From Novosphingobium sp. CF614 (GTDB taxonomy: Bacteria; Pseudomonadota; Alphaproteobacteria; Sphingomonadales; Sphingomonadaceae), in contig NZ_FOOR01000004.1 of NCBI RefSeq assembly GCF_900113255.1, positions 186,001 to 250,000 of the forward strand: a DNA stretch of 64,000 bases, read 5' to 3'. The notes below the pieces were generated by a model. That model made no database searches, was not told where the DNA came from, and saw only the letters and a list, made by a program, of their open reading frames with translations. The translations under genes were made by a program, and so were the position numbers. This document shows positions 45,827-54,771 of this stretch, piece by piece (position 1 is the stretch's first letter; each line of letters opens with the position of its first letter).

Positions 45827-46807
45827 TCATGCGATGGCGGCAAGTCGATCGAACAGCATGCCGATGTCTTCGAGCGCACGGAACGTATCGTTGAGGTGCG
45901 TGCAGGTGGATGGCCCCACGAAACTGCGGCGCACCTCGCGGCGAAGCCCGTCGATCGACATGCCCGCCAGCCGCGCGGCGCTGCCGCCCGAAGCCGGGCA
46001 TTCCGGATAAGGCAGCGGCCCGGCATCGGCACTAACCGAAACGAAGCGCCGCTCGTCCGGATCGAAAGCCACGAGCAGGCGCCATTCGTGGATCACCGTC
46101 TCCACGCCGTGGCGGTCGACATGGCTGTCGCGAAAGAAACAGTCGGCACGGCCGAGCCCGTCCTCCTCCCACAGATCGGTCCGCCGCGCGCGGCGCGTAC
46201 CGTGGGCGGCGAGCGGCGCGAACGCGTGCCACGCAAGCGGATCATGCTCTCCCGCCAGCGCCGGGGACCGGGGGCCGACGAGGAGCGGCGGCCCCAGATC
46301 GGAATAGCCGCTCACCAGGGTCCCGCCTTCCGCCCAGCCGGCGCAGAGATCGACCGGCAGCGCGTTCTTGCGTGCCATGGCGATCTTCACGCCTTCGGCC
46401 CGCAGCGCGCGGCCGTTACCCATGACGGCGGCCGGAAAATCGTCAAACAACTGCGCGCGGATGGTGTGCGACCCCACTTCGCCTGGCAGCAAGTCCTCGA
46501 TCGACTTGCGAAATCCGGAATAGGCGCCCTTGCCCGCAAGCGCGGCCAGCGCCGGCTCCGGCGGCTGGCTGGCGATGCCGATGATCGCGACGCGGTTGTA
46601 ATCGACCGTCGCTTCGATTCGCGCTTCGTCGAGGACAATGGCTTGTCCCCGCACGTCGGTCAGCAGGTCGCGCCCCGAAGCGACATGGGCGACCAGGCCG
46701 TCAAGCCCTTCGGGGCGATTGGAATCGTGCGTCGTCGTTCTGCGAATCGAAGCCGCTCGGCGCGGCGGCGTGGCAGCGACCGGCGCATTGCCGGGGTGTT
46801 CTGTCAT
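45827..46807 (-). CDS. DUF2889 domain protein
   Basis: 326-aa soluble protein. RRTTTHDSNRPEGLDG at the N terminus and the C-terminal LRREVRRSFVGPSTCTHLND match DUF2889. A few Cys and His near the C terminus (CPASGG, GPSTCTHLND) could bind metal. Function of the family is unknown. It is 36 bp downstream of a TauD-type dioxygenase and likely co-transcribed, so a role with that enzyme's substrate or product is plausible. Confidence 0.8.
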   Translation of the reverse strand: MTEHPGNAPVAATPPRRAASIRRTTTHDSNRPEGLDGLVAHVASGRDLLTDVRGQAIVLDEARIEATVDYNRVAIIGIASQPPEPALAALAGKGAYSGFRKSIEDLLPGEVGSHTIRAQLFDDFPAAVMGNGRALRAEGVKIAMARKNALPVDLCAGWAEGGTLVSGYSDLGPPLLVGPRSPALAGEHDPLAWHAFAPLAAHGTRRARRTDLWEEDGLGRADCFFRDSHVDRHGVETVIHEWRLLVAFDPDERRFVSVSADAGPLPYPECPASGGSAARLAGMSIDGLRREVRRSFVGPSTCTHLNDTFRALEDIGMLFDRLAAIA

Positions 46808-46843
46808 GCCGGTGTCGGTATCACACGCGCCGCGCGGCGCAAG

Positions 46844-47725
46844 TCAGGCGCCGACAGTCGTGAACCTGGGCCGCTTGCTGGCATTGGCGCTGGGCGGCGG
46901 GGCGAAAGTCTTGCGCAAGGTGCGTGCCGGACCTTCATAAGTCACGTTCGGACGCGCATGCTGCAGGGCGATATTGTCCCACATCACCAGATCGCGTTCG
47001 CGCCACTGATGCGTGATCTCCGCCTCCGGGCGATAGAGGTGGTCGAACAGTTCGCCCAGCAGCGCCTCACTTTCCGCTTCCTCCATGCCGTCGATCCGCT
47101 GCGTGAACTGAGGCGTGACGTAAAGAATGGTGCGGCCCGTGCGCGGGTGGCGATGACCGATCGGCAAGCGGATGGTTTCCGCTTCGTCGAACTTCGAAAC
47201 CAGCACGTCCGCGTCACCGCCGCTGCGCTGCTGATAGGAAGCATCCTGTCCGTGGATCGCATAAAGCCCTTCCACCCGGGCGCGCAGGTCATCCGGCAGG
47301 GTATCCCAGCCATGGGCCGCGCTGACGAACATGGTCGGGCTGGTCGGCTGTTCGACCTTGAGGCCGTAGAGCGACAGCAGACGGAACACATCGTCGCGCC
47401 ACATGTAGTCCGAATGATAGAGCAGCCGGCCGACGGGGGCGTTTCCGCCCTCTTCCCGGTTCGAGACCAGCAGTTCGCGCCGGGCAGCGGGCGAATCGAG
47501 GCTTTCGGCGGGATTGGCCAGCGGGTCCTCGCCGATCAGCAGCAGCGAGAGGTAGGTCTGGAACCGCAGATCGGCATCGATGTCCCTGAACACCAGCAAG
47601 CCCCGTTCGTCGAACAACTGCCGAAGCTGCGCGATCACGTCATCGGGCAGCGGCACCTTGGGCTCGACACCCGAGATCTCCGCACCAAAGCCGGGACGGA
47701 TCTCCTTTACTTGCAGACTTGCCAT
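46844..47725 (-). CDS. TauD/TfdA-family dioxygenase
   Basis: 293-aa Fe(II)/2-oxoglutarate dioxygenase. H104, D106 (YHSDYMW), H256 (LQHARPN) and R271 (RTLRK) make the active site. The FDERGLLVFRDI and FQTYLS blocks are shared with the enzyme at 50495 and absent from the tandem pair at 25925/26833, so the window has two TauD subgroups. ATG 47725 follows GGAGATT. It is preceded by a palindrome at 47801-47814 and followed by the DUF2889 gene. Confidence 0.93.
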   Translation of the reverse strand: MASLQVKEIRPGFGAEISGVEPKVPLPDDVIAQLRQLFDERGLLVFRDIDADLRFQTYLSLLLIGEDPLANPAESLDSPAARRELLVSNREEGGNAPVGRLLYHSDYMWRDDVFRLLSLYGLKVEQPTSPTMFVSAAHGWDTLPDDLRARVEGLYAIHGQDASYQQRSGGDADVLVSKFDEAETIRLPIGHRHPRTGRTILYVTPQFTQRIDGMEEAESEALLGELFDHLYRPEAEITHQWRERDLVMWDNIALQHARPNVTYEGPARTLRKTFAPPPSANASKRPRFTTVGA

Positions 47726-47800
47726 GGCAACCAATCTCCATCTTGCCGCCGGCATTGGCTCCGCCCGTCAAACGCGGGCGGCCAGCCGGCCGAATATTAC

Positions 47801-47814
47801 ATAGCATGTGCTAT
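47801..47814. promoter_or_regulatory. Operator-like palindrome upstream of TauD-type gene
   Basis: ATAGCA and TGCTAT flank TG, 76 bp before the TauD start in a 140-bp gap. A further ATAGCAT lies just downstream at about 47818-47824, giving a third half-site. Confidence 0.45.
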
Positions 47815-47865
47815 ACGATAGCATCCGGCCGGCACAAGGCGCAAGCGGTACGATACCGCCGCTGT

Positions 47866-48690
47866 TCAACCTTCGCCGCGCATGCCCTCGAACGCTTTTT
47901 CGAGCGCGACATGCCTCGCATGGGCCAGCGGCCACCAGCCTCGGCCATGCGTGATGATATAGGGAGCATTGTCCTCGATGCCACGCAGAACGCTCGCCGC
48001 CACTTCATCCGCCGTTCCGATCTCCAGCGGGCTGGAACCCGCATGCGATGCGTCGTCCGGCTCCCGCCCGGCCGGAAGCCGCATGTCTCCGCCAAGCTTC
48101 ATGCTGCTTTGCGCGATGCCGGTGGCGGTCATGCCCGGACAAAGCACCGAAACCCCGACCCCATGGGGCGCGAGTTCGACACGCAGCGTTTCGGACAGGC
48201 CGACGACACCGAACTTGGCGGCCGCGTAGCTTCCGCCGATAGCCTGGCTGGGTCCGCAAATCCCCGCCATCGAGGAGGTATTGACGATGTGGCCATGCCG
48301 CCGTCCCCGCATGTCGGCGGCGAACGCCGAAACCCCGTTGAACACGCCGGTCAGATCGACGGCAACGATACGGTCGAACGCTTCCGGAGCCATATCGGCG
48401 AGTTCATATCCGAACGAGGCGATTCCGGCGTTGTTGAACAGCAGGTCGACCGGCCCGAAGGCGGCTTCCGCCTCGGCCTTGGCATTGGCCCAGCCGGCCC
48501 GGTCGCGGACATCGAGAACGACACCGCGAAACGCCTCCCCGCCGCCGGCCAGTGCGGCGTCGATGGCCTCCGCGTCGACATCGGCGACGGTGACGCGGAT
48601 GCCCCGTTCGGCCAGTGCCTTGCCTACTCCCAGGCCGATGCCGCTCGCACCGCCGGTGATGAAGGCGTGCTTTGCGCTTGCCAGTTCCAT
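47866..48690 (-). CDS. Short-chain dehydrogenase/reductase
   Basis: 274-aa SDR: FITGGASGIGLGVGKALAER, NNAG, TSSMAGICG for the Ser and YAAAKFG for Tyr/Lys. It resembles the YbbO/retinol-type group with a C-terminal tail (HGRGWWPLAHARHVALEKAF). It starts at ATG 48690, only 4 bp after the LLM gene stop, so the two are strongly coupled and may act in sequence. Confidence 0.9.
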   Translation of the reverse strand: MELASAKHAFITGGASGIGLGVGKALAERGIRVTVADVDAEAIDAALAGGGEAFRGVVLDVRDRAGWANAKAEAEAAFGPVDLLFNNAGIASFGYELADMAPEAFDRIVAVDLTGVFNGVSAFAADMRGRRHGHIVNTSSMAGICGPSQAIGGSYAAAKFGVVGLSETLRVELAPHGVGVSVLCPGMTATGIAQSSMKLGGDMRLPAGREPDDASHAGSSPLEIGTADEVAASVLRGIEDNAPYIITHGRGWWPLAHARHVALEKAFEGMRGEG

Positions 48691-48694
48691 TTCG

Positions 48695-49696
48695 TTATCC
48701 TCTCTGTGATTGAAGTGCCCGCAAGCGCGGCATCGCCTGCTCCAGCAGGCGCAGGCAGCGCCATCCCGCCTCCGGCGATAGCCCGCCCAACAGCGGCATG
48801 AAACCCAGCGTCGCATGCGGCGGCAGATTTGCCGCGTATTCCAGCATCTGGTCCGGCGTCCAGACCCGGAATATCCCGGCGGCGCGCATGGCCTCCTCGG
48901 TCCCGAGTCCGTGGAACGGCGACTTGTGCATGCCGGTTTCGTCAGCCCAGGCGGCATAGGATGAGGCGACATGGACGGCGTGCGGCAACAATTCCGCCCA
49001 GCCGGCCTCGACGTCTTCGGCGAGGTGGATGCACAGCGGCCGGCCCGGACCGTGCATCGCGCGCGGCACCTGGCCGCGCTCGCGCATTTCGGACTCGTAC
49101 AGCGCGAAGAGCTTGGGATTGGCGGGCGCGAAGCCAAGATCGAAGCGCGCCGCACGGATCGCCGATGCCTTGACGCCGCCACCGACGAGCAGGATGTCCC
49201 TGGGATCCTGGACCGGAAGCGGGCGCACCAGGATATCGCGGCCCTCGCCGTCGAAGGCTTCGCCCGAGAGCGCGCGCAGGATCGTCTCGATCCCGCGATC
49301 CATCAGCTTGGCCCGATCGTGCAGTGAAACCCCGAACCGCGCGAATTCCGAAGGGACATAGCCCGCTCCGAAGATCACCTCGACCCGGCCCCGGCTGATC
49401 TGGTCGACGATCGCGATGTCCTCGGCCACCTTGAGCGGATCGTGCAGCGGCAGCACCACCGCGCCCAGGTTGATCCGGATGCGCCGCGTGCGCGCCGCCA
49501 CCGCCGCGCCCATCAGGAACGGATTGGCGAGATAGCCGTCGTCGCAGCCGTGGTGCTCCATAAAACCGACCTTGGTCATGCCGATCCGATCGGCGAACTC
49601 GGTCATTTCAAGCGCCGCGGCATAGATGTCCCGCACCGGGGCGCCGAACGATGGCGCGCGCATGTCGAAAAACAGGCTCGTGCGGAATTGGCTCAT
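48695..49696 (-). CDS. LLM-class flavin-dependent monooxygenase
   Basis: 333-aa bacterial luciferase-like TIM barrel. MTKVGFMEHHGCDDGYL, RIRINLGAVVLPLHDPLKVAEDIA and SRGRVEVIFGAGYVPSEF are typical of the FMNH2/F420 luciferase-like group. It oxygenates a carbonyl or heterocycle using reduced flavin from a partner reductase, which is not obvious nearby. ATG 49696. Coupled to the SDR at 47866. Confidence 0.88.
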   Translation of the reverse strand: MSQFRTSLFFDMRAPSFGAPVRDIYAAALEMTEFADRIGMTKVGFMEHHGCDDGYLANPFLMGAAVAARTRRIRINLGAVVLPLHDPLKVAEDIAIVDQISRGRVEVIFGAGYVPSEFARFGVSLHDRAKLMDRGIETILRALSGEAFDGEGRDILVRPLPVQDPRDILLVGGGVKASAIRAARFDLGFAPANPKLFALYESEMRERGQVPRAMHGPGRPLCIHLAEDVEAGWAELLPHAVHVASSYAAWADETGMHKSPFHGLGTEEAMRAAGIFRVWTPDQMLEYAANLPPHATLGFMPLLGGLSPEAGWRCLRLLEQAMPRLRALQSQRG

Positions 49697-49748
49697 GATC
49701 GTGTCACCGTTACTCTCCCGCCCGGCCGCCGGCCAAGCCACCCTGCCC

Positions 49749-50306
49749 TCAACGCGGCGACGTGCCGCGCGCGTTCCAGAACTCGTTCCAGCTCGGCCAG
49801 ATGTCCGGCAACTGCCCGACCTTGAGCGCGGCGGGATCGACATTGACGCCGCCGCCGTGGCTGGGCCGGGTCAGCGCATCGGCCAGATACCAGCGCTGGA
49901 GCCTGCGCCGTTTGAAATACCAGGTGCCGTCGCGGCGGACATAGTTGTCCCAGTACTGGATCTTCCCGAGGTGCCATTCCCCGTTCATCTCCAGTTCGTC
50001 GTGGCAGGTCACCACTCCCGTCGCCTCCTCGGCGGAAACGAAATCGATCACTTGATTGCCGACGAAATGGATCGAAGTGCCGAACCGTTCGAGCGAGCGA
50101 CCGTACCATTTCTTGATGGCCTCGCGCCCATATTCGTCGCGCCCCACGCGCACATCCTCGACGAACAGCGCGGCCAGATCATCCAGGTTGCGGGTATCGA
50201 CCGCCAGCGCATAGCGCGAAGCGAGCTGCCTGATCTGATCGAGCGCCTCGACGCGCTCTATGCGCTCCTCGAGATTGGCGGGGCGCCATGTGGTTTGCGC
50301 GGCCAT
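49749..50306 (-). CDS. SnoaL/NTF2-like protein
   Basis: 185-aa cone-shaped NTF2-like protein of the SnoaL_4 kind: EALDQIRQLASRYALAVDTRN, LAALFVEDVRVGRDEYG, IHFVGNQVIDF. Homologues act as hydroxylation-linked isomerases, dehydratases or dehydrochlorinase-like enzymes, or as accessory proteins of oxygenases. A GGGAGGG ribosome site precedes ATG 50306. A perfect 14-bp palindrome is 35 bp upstream. Confidence 0.85.
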   Translation of the reverse strand: MAAQTTWRPANLEERIERVEALDQIRQLASRYALAVDTRNLDDLAALFVEDVRVGRDEYGREAIKKWYGRSLERFGTSIHFVGNQVIDFVSAEEATGVVTCHDELEMNGEWHLGKIQYWDNYVRRDGTWYFKRRRLQRWYLADALTRPSHGGGVNVDPAALKVGQLPDIWPSWNEFWNARGTSPR

Positions 50307-50340
50307 GCCGTTTTCCCTCCCATTCGTGATGCGGCAAGCT

Positions 50341-50354
50341 GGCGCAATTGCGCC
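50341..50354. promoter_or_regulatory. 14-bp perfect palindrome
   Basis: GGCGCAATTGCGCC is self-complementary and lies 35 bp upstream of the SnoaL-like gene. A direct repeat CATGCGG occurs nearby (50365-50371 and 50378-50384). Together they may form a control site for the 47866-50306 operon. Confidence 0.4.
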
Positions 50355-50453
50355 CCGATGATCTCATGCGGATTAGACATGCGGTCAGTAGGCTTGCCGA
50401 CGACCTGCCTGAATCCGCCTCGTGCCGCCGCCGAATGCCAACGCTGGAGGGTG

Positions 50454-50489
50454 CCGCGGGTTCGCCGCGCTGGCGCAGCGAACCCGCGG
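50454..50489 (-). terminator. Perfect 12-bp hairpin after TauD-type gene
   Basis: CCGCGGGTTCGC (50454-50465) pairs with GCGAACCCGCGG (50478-50489) around a 12-nt loop, 5 bp past the stop of the minus-strand TauD-type gene. It isolates the P450/TauD pair from the SnoaL-like operon. T-tract weak. Confidence 0.7.
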
Positions 50490-50494
50490 AGCGG

Positions 50495-51370
50495 TCAGGC
50501 TTCGGCCACGCTCGCGTATTTCGGTCCCTTAATCATGGACTTGGGGAACGGTGCGAGCGTCTTGCGCAAGGTGCGCGCCGGACCTTCGACAAGGACGTTG
50601 GGCCGCGCATGCTGGAGCGCGAGGTTGTCCCAGACGATGAGGTCTCCCTCACGCCAATCGTGGGCCAGTTCCACGCCCGGCGCGTAGAGGTGATCGAACA
50701 GCGCCTCAAGCAGCGCGTCGCCTTCCGCCTCGGGCATGCCGGCGATCTTCTGCGTGGTCTGCTGGCAGACGTAGAGAATCGTCTTGCCGGTGCGGGGATG
50801 GGTTAAGGCGATCGGTGTCGTCACGAAATCCTCGCCGGTCTGGTAGGTGGACACCAGCACGTCGGGGTCGCCGGCGGCGCGCTTGCGATAGACGTCCTCG
50901 TCATAATGCTGGATGGCGGAGCGTTCCTGAACCTGCCTGCGCAGATTTTCGGGCAGCGTCTTCCAGGCCTCGACCGCGCTCACGAACATGGTCGGGGTGG
51001 CAGGCTGGCCCACGTCCTTGCCGTAGAGCGAGATCAGGTCGACCCGGTCCTTGGCCGACCACATCTGGTCGGAATGGTAAAGCAGGCGGCCATAGGGCGC
51101 CGCCCCCTTCGGTTCACGGTTGGAGATCATGAACTTGTCATTGAGCGGCAGCGCGTCGGGATCGGGCACGTCGTTGCCGATCAGGAGTTCGGACAAATAA
51201 GTCTGGAACTTAATGTCCGCCTGGATGTCACGAAACACCAGCAGACCGCGTTCGTCGAACAGCTTCCTGAGCGTGCCGATGGTTTCATCGTCAAGCGGTA
51301 CGCGCGGTTCCAGGCCGGATACTTCGGAACCGAATGCAGGGCTAAGGTCCCTCGCCGTGATCGCAGGCAT
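50495..51370 (-). CDS. TauD/TfdA-family dioxygenase
   Basis: 291-aa Fe(II)/2-oxoglutarate dioxygenase. H99, D101 (YHSDQMW), H254 (LQHARPN) and R269 (RTLRK) are conserved. Closely related to the enzyme at 46844 (shared FDERGLLVFRDI, FQTYLS, GPARTLRKT). ATG 51370 has GGAG at a normal spacing, unlike ATG 51385. Downstream of the P450 by 82 bp and probably co-transcribed, so both may attack the same skeleton. Confidence 0.93.
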   Translation of the reverse strand: MPAITARDLSPAFGSEVSGLEPRVPLDDETIGTLRKLFDERGLLVFRDIQADIKFQTYLSELLIGNDVPDPDALPLNDKFMISNREPKGAAPYGRLLYHSDQMWSAKDRVDLISLYGKDVGQPATPTMFVSAVEAWKTLPENLRRQVQERSAIQHYDEDVYRKRAAGDPDVLVSTYQTGEDFVTTPIALTHPRTGKTILYVCQQTTQKIAGMPEAEGDALLEALFDHLYAPGVELAHDWREGDLIVWDNLALQHARPNVLVEGPARTLRKTLAPFPKSMIKGPKYASVAEA

Positions 51371-51452
51371 TCTCTCATTCTCCATTATTATGTCCGGCGG
51401 CAGGCCGGCCGTGTACAGGCAGATTGCAGGAACGCCCTTTGGGGGGCGGACA

Positions 51453-52688
51453 TCACCACGTCAGCAGGACTTTATCGACACCGCCGCCGACGCGGCTATT
51501 GTCGACCCGCAGCTCCGCCGGGTCGATCGCCAGGCGCGCGTTGGGGAACCGCCGGAACAGCGACAGGAACACGGTCTTCAACTCCATTCGGGCCAGGCTC
51601 ATGCCCAGGCAATTGTGTGCGCCGTGCCCGAACGAAAGATGGCCCGTGTTCTTGCGCGTGGGGTCGAATTCCTCGGGCCGCTCGAACACGCGCGGATCGC
51701 GGTTGGCGGCGGATTCGGAAATAATCACCAGGTCGCCCCGGCGGATCGTGACGCCGCCGATCTCGATATCCTCGTTCGCGTAGCGCATCAGGCCGAAGTT
51801 ATGCGCGGAGGTGATGCGCAGCACTTCCTCCACCACCTGATCGATCCGCCCTTCCGGATCGGCCATCAGCCAGTCCCGGCGGGAGGTATCACTCAGCAGA
51901 TAGAGCACGCCGAAGTCCATCCGCACCACGGTGGTCTCATGACCTGGAAACACCAGCCCGGCGGCGAACGAATCGATGGAGCGGACCTTGAAGAAATCCG
52001 GGTCCTCGTCCTGCGCGCGGATGAAGTCGGAAATGACGTCCGGCCCCAGGTGGTCCCGCTTCTTCTCGATCAGTCCGCGCATGTATTGCTGCAGCTCGCC
52101 GGCGGCGGCCATGGCGTCCGCGCCATTCTGCGTGGCGCCCATGCGATGGGACAGCCCGATCACATAGTCGCCGTCCTCGATCGGAAAGCCCAGCAGCGCC
52201 GCGATCACCAGCACCGGCAGGCGAAAGCCCAGCAGCTCGTGGAAGTCGACCGGCTGGTCGGGATCGCGGTCATGCGCGGCCTGCATGTCATCCAGGCAGC
52301 CGTCGGTGAGTTCCTGGACCCAGTCCTTGAGCAGCATGAGCCGGCGCGGCGTAAATCCGGGCGCGAGCAGCTTGCGCAGCCGCACCATCAGGTCTTCGAA
52401 GTCCACGCCGCCCATGGGATGGGAATGCATCGCCGCATCCGACATGCGCGAGGCGTTCTTGGGATCATGGTGCGTGTAATAGCCGAAGCGGCGATCGGCG
52501 AAGACCTGCTTGGCCTCTTCATAAGCCACGACGACCCAGGCCGGATCACCGGTCGGCGTCGTAACGGGAATGATCGGTGCCCGCTCGCGCAAAGCGGCAT
52601 AGATCGGCGAAATCCGCAGCACCTCATCGCGTGGGAACGGCATTTGCATCGTTTGCATTGCTTCGATCACCGTTACCGAATCCGCCAT
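51453..52688 (-). CDS. Cytochrome P450
   Basis: 411-aa soluble bacterial P450. The heme Cys is C360 in SFGHGAHNCLGMSLAR. The I-helix reads GLVFPGHETT in place of AGxET, and the K-helix ExxR is EEVLR. No membrane anchor, so it needs a ferredoxin; the adrenodoxin-type ferredoxin at 60439 is the only candidate in the window. ATG 52688 follows GGGAG; the longer TTG 52703 overlaps that site. It hydroxylates an unknown, probably lipophilic, substrate. Confidence 0.94.
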   Translation of the reverse strand: MADSVTVIEAMQTMQMPFPRDEVLRISPIYAALRERAPIIPVTTPTGDPAWVVVAYEEAKQVFADRRFGYYTHHDPKNASRMSDAAMHSHPMGGVDFEDLMVRLRKLLAPGFTPRRLMLLKDWVQELTDGCLDDMQAAHDRDPDQPVDFHELLGFRLPVLVIAALLGFPIEDGDYVIGLSHRMGATQNGADAMAAAGELQQYMRGLIEKKRDHLGPDVISDFIRAQDEDPDFFKVRSIDSFAAGLVFPGHETTVVRMDFGVLYLLSDTSRRDWLMADPEGRIDQVVEEVLRITSAHNFGLMRYANEDIEIGGVTIRRGDLVIISESAANRDPRVFERPEEFDPTRKNTGHLSFGHGAHNCLGMSLARMELKTVFLSLFRRFPNARLAIDPAELRVDNSRVGGGVDKVLLTW

Positions 52689-52870
52689 CCTGCATTCTCC
52701 CAATGCTGACCCACACGGCTCCGTCTAATTACAGGACCATGATATAATATGTGAGTCGACAAACACATTGTACTAGACTGCTAAATTAAGGCAAGCTACC
52801 ACGACGCGCAACCATCAATCCGCGAGATCCGCCAAGCCGGGCTCGTCCCCAACCAACCAGCCGGAGCAGC

Positions 52871-53857
52871 ATGACACCCCTATCGATCCTAGACCTTTGC
52901 CCGATTGCCGAAGGCGAAACCGCGGCGGATGCCCTGCGCCGGTCCCGCGAACTCGCGCAGGCGGCGGAACGGCTCGGCTATCATCGTTTCTGGGTGTCCG
53001 AGCACCACAACATGGGCGGCACCGCCAGCGCGGCGACGGCGGTGGTCATCAGTCATGTGGCCGCCTCGACGCGGTCGATGCGCATCGGATCGGGCGGAGT
53101 CATGCTGCCCAACCACGCGCCGCTGGTCGTCGCCGAGCAGTTCGGCACGCTGGAAGCGCTCTACCCCGGCCGCATCGACCTGGGGCTTGGACGTTCTCCG
53201 GGCACCGACGAATTCACGGTGCGGGCACTGCGGCGCGATCCACGCGGATCGGAGCGTTTCGCCGCCGATCTCCAGGAATTGCAGGTGTTCCTTGGCAAGG
53301 CGAGCCCCGGCCAGCCGGTGCGCGCGATCCCCGGCGAAAGCACCGACCTGCCGATCTGGATCCTCGGATCGAGCCCATCGAGCGCCCGCCTTGCGGCGCA
53401 GAACGGGCTCGCCTTCGCCTTTGCCGCGCATGTGACACCCAACGGGCTGCTCGAGGCGATCGAACTCTACCGGTCCAGTTTCATCGCCCGGGACGGACGG
53501 TCCACCCCGCGCTTCATGCCCTGCATCAATGTCTTCGCGGCGGATACCGATGCGGAGGCGCGGTATCATTTCTCTTCCGCGCAGATGGGGCTCATCAATT
53601 TCTTTCGCGGCAAGCGAGGCCCGGTCCACCCTCCGGTCGATGACATCGAGGCGATATGGACGCCGCAGGAAAAGGCCATGATCGAACACATGCACCGCCT
53701 TACCATCGTGGGCTCCGGCCAAGCCGTCCGGGAACGCCTGGAAGCCTTCGCCGCCGCCACCGGCGCGGACGAGATCATGATCGCCGGCAACTTCTTCGAT
53801 GCCGGCGCACGCATCCGGTCGCTTGAACTGATCGGCGCCATGAACGCAGGCACCTGA
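52871..53857 (+). CDS. LLM-class flavin-dependent oxidoreductase
   Basis: 328-aa luciferase-like protein of the MsnO8-type group: [41 protein letters not shown] and [21 protein letters not shown]. It uses reduced flavin to oxygenate a substrate and may be a monooxygenase or a reductase. ATG 52871 has CCGGAG upstream. Divergent from the P450; the 182-bp gap between them includes an AT-rich TATAAT stretch near 52743. Confidence 0.88.
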   Translation: MTPLSILDLCPIAEGETAADALRRSRELAQAAERLGYHRFWVSEHHNMGGTASAATAVVISHVAASTRSMRIGSGGVMLPNHAPLVVAEQFGTLEALYPGRIDLGLGRSPGTDEFTVRALRRDPRGSERFAADLQELQVFLGKASPGQPVRAIPGESTDLPIWILGSSPSSARLAAQNGLAFAFAAHVTPNGLLEAIELYRSSFIARDGRSTPRFMPCINVFAADTDAEARYHFSSAQMGLINFFRGKRGPVHPPVDDIEAIWTPQEKAMIEHMHRLTIVGSGQAVRERLEAFAAATGADEIMIAGNFFDAGARIRSLELIGAMNAGT

Positions 53858-53875
53858 ACGCCGGCACCTGAACGC
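53849..53875. repeat. Short tandem repeat across the LLM gene stop
   Basis: GGCACCTGAACGC occurs at 53849-53861 and 53863-53875. The first copy contains the LLM gene's TGA. A recent slippage duplication is likely. Confidence 0.5.
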
Positions 53876-53876
53876 A

Positions 53877-53903
53877 ACGAGGCGGCCGTGAAGACCGCCT
53901 CGT
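53877..53903. terminator. Bidirectional terminator hairpin
   Basis: ACGAGGCGG and CCGCCTCGT form a 9-bp stem with a 9-nt loop, between the convergent LLM and SDR genes, followed by CATTAT. Confidence 0.75.
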
Positions 53904-53930
53904 CATTATGCCTGACAAGGCCCGGCGACC

Positions 53931-54671
53931 TCAAGCGAGCATGCAGCCCCAGCCGCCGTCGAGCGGGATAAGCACGCCGTTGATGTAGGCCGCGCGATCC
54001 GATGCCAGGAACGCCGCGAGTTCAGCCGCGTCTTCAGCGGCGCCGGGCCGGCCAAGCGGATTGACCGTCGCACGCTTGGGCTGCGCCTCATATCCCGCGC
54101 GCCCCATGCCCTCGGTCAGGATCATGCCCGGGCAGACCGCGTTTGAACGGATGTTGTACTTGCCTGCCTCCACCGCGAACTGCCGCGTCATCATCGCCAC
54201 GCCGGCCTTCGCTATGTTGTAAGCACCGCTGCCGACCGAAGGGATGAGGCCCGCCAGCGACGACCAGTTGGTAATCGTTCCGCCGCCGGTTTCCTTCATC
54301 GCGCGCACCGCGTGCTTGGCGCCGAAGAACATGCCCTTGAGGTTGATGTTGAGCATCTTGTCGAAATCGGCCGCCTCAAGGCTTTCAAGGAGAGCGCCCG
54401 AACCGATGCCGCCGACGTTGAGCATGGCATCGAGCCGGCCGAACTTGCTGACGGCAAGGTCGATCATCGCACTGACCTGCGCCTCGTCGGAGATGTCGCA
54501 CCGCGTGGCGACGGCCTGGGCGCCGATGTCGGCCGCCGTCTGCTCCTGGGCACCGCTGATGTCGGACACCAGCACCATGGCACCCTCACGCGCGAAAATC
54601 CGCGCGCAAGCCTTGCCCATGCCGGAGCCTGCGCCGGTTATGGCCGCGACTTTTCCTTCAAGAAATCCCAT
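53931..54671 (-). CDS. Short-chain dehydrogenase/reductase
   Basis: 246-aa classical SDR. ITGAGSGMGKACARIFAREG, VGGIGSG in place of NNAG, NWSSLAGLIPSVGSG for the Ser region and YNIAKAG for Tyr/Lys; C-terminal INGVLIPLDGGWGC. ATG 54671 has GGAG at 6 nt, better than ATG 54683. First of three same-strand catabolic genes (SDR, nitroreductase, SDR), each with its own ribosome site. Confidence 0.9.
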   Translation of the reverse strand: MGFLEGKVAAITGAGSGMGKACARIFAREGAMVLVSDISGAQEQTAADIGAQAVATRCDISDEAQVSAMIDLAVSKFGRLDAMLNVGGIGSGALLESLEAADFDKMLNINLKGMFFGAKHAVRAMKETGGGTITNWSSLAGLIPSVGSGAYNIAKAGVAMMTRQFAVEAGKYNIRSNAVCPGMILTEGMGRAGYEAQPKRATVNPLGRPGAAEDAAELAAFLASDRAAYINGVLIPLDGGWGCMLA

Positions 54672-54771
54672 CGGATTCTCCATCCCTCACCGCCCCCGGA
54701 AAGGGGGCCTTTCAAATTGTATGCAGCCGGTCGGCCCGATCAGCCTTGCCGCGGACCGGCCGGCTCCATCG

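Noticed and set aside
52743..52748. TATAAT as a sigma70 -10 box for the plus-strand LLM gene
   Set aside because: No acceptable -35 box 16-18 bp upstream and too far from the start; kept only as an AT-rich control stretch.
54726..54760. Hairpin GCCGGTC/GACCGGC near the RutE-like gene end
   Set aside because: Loop of 21 nt and no T-tract; too weak to call a terminator.
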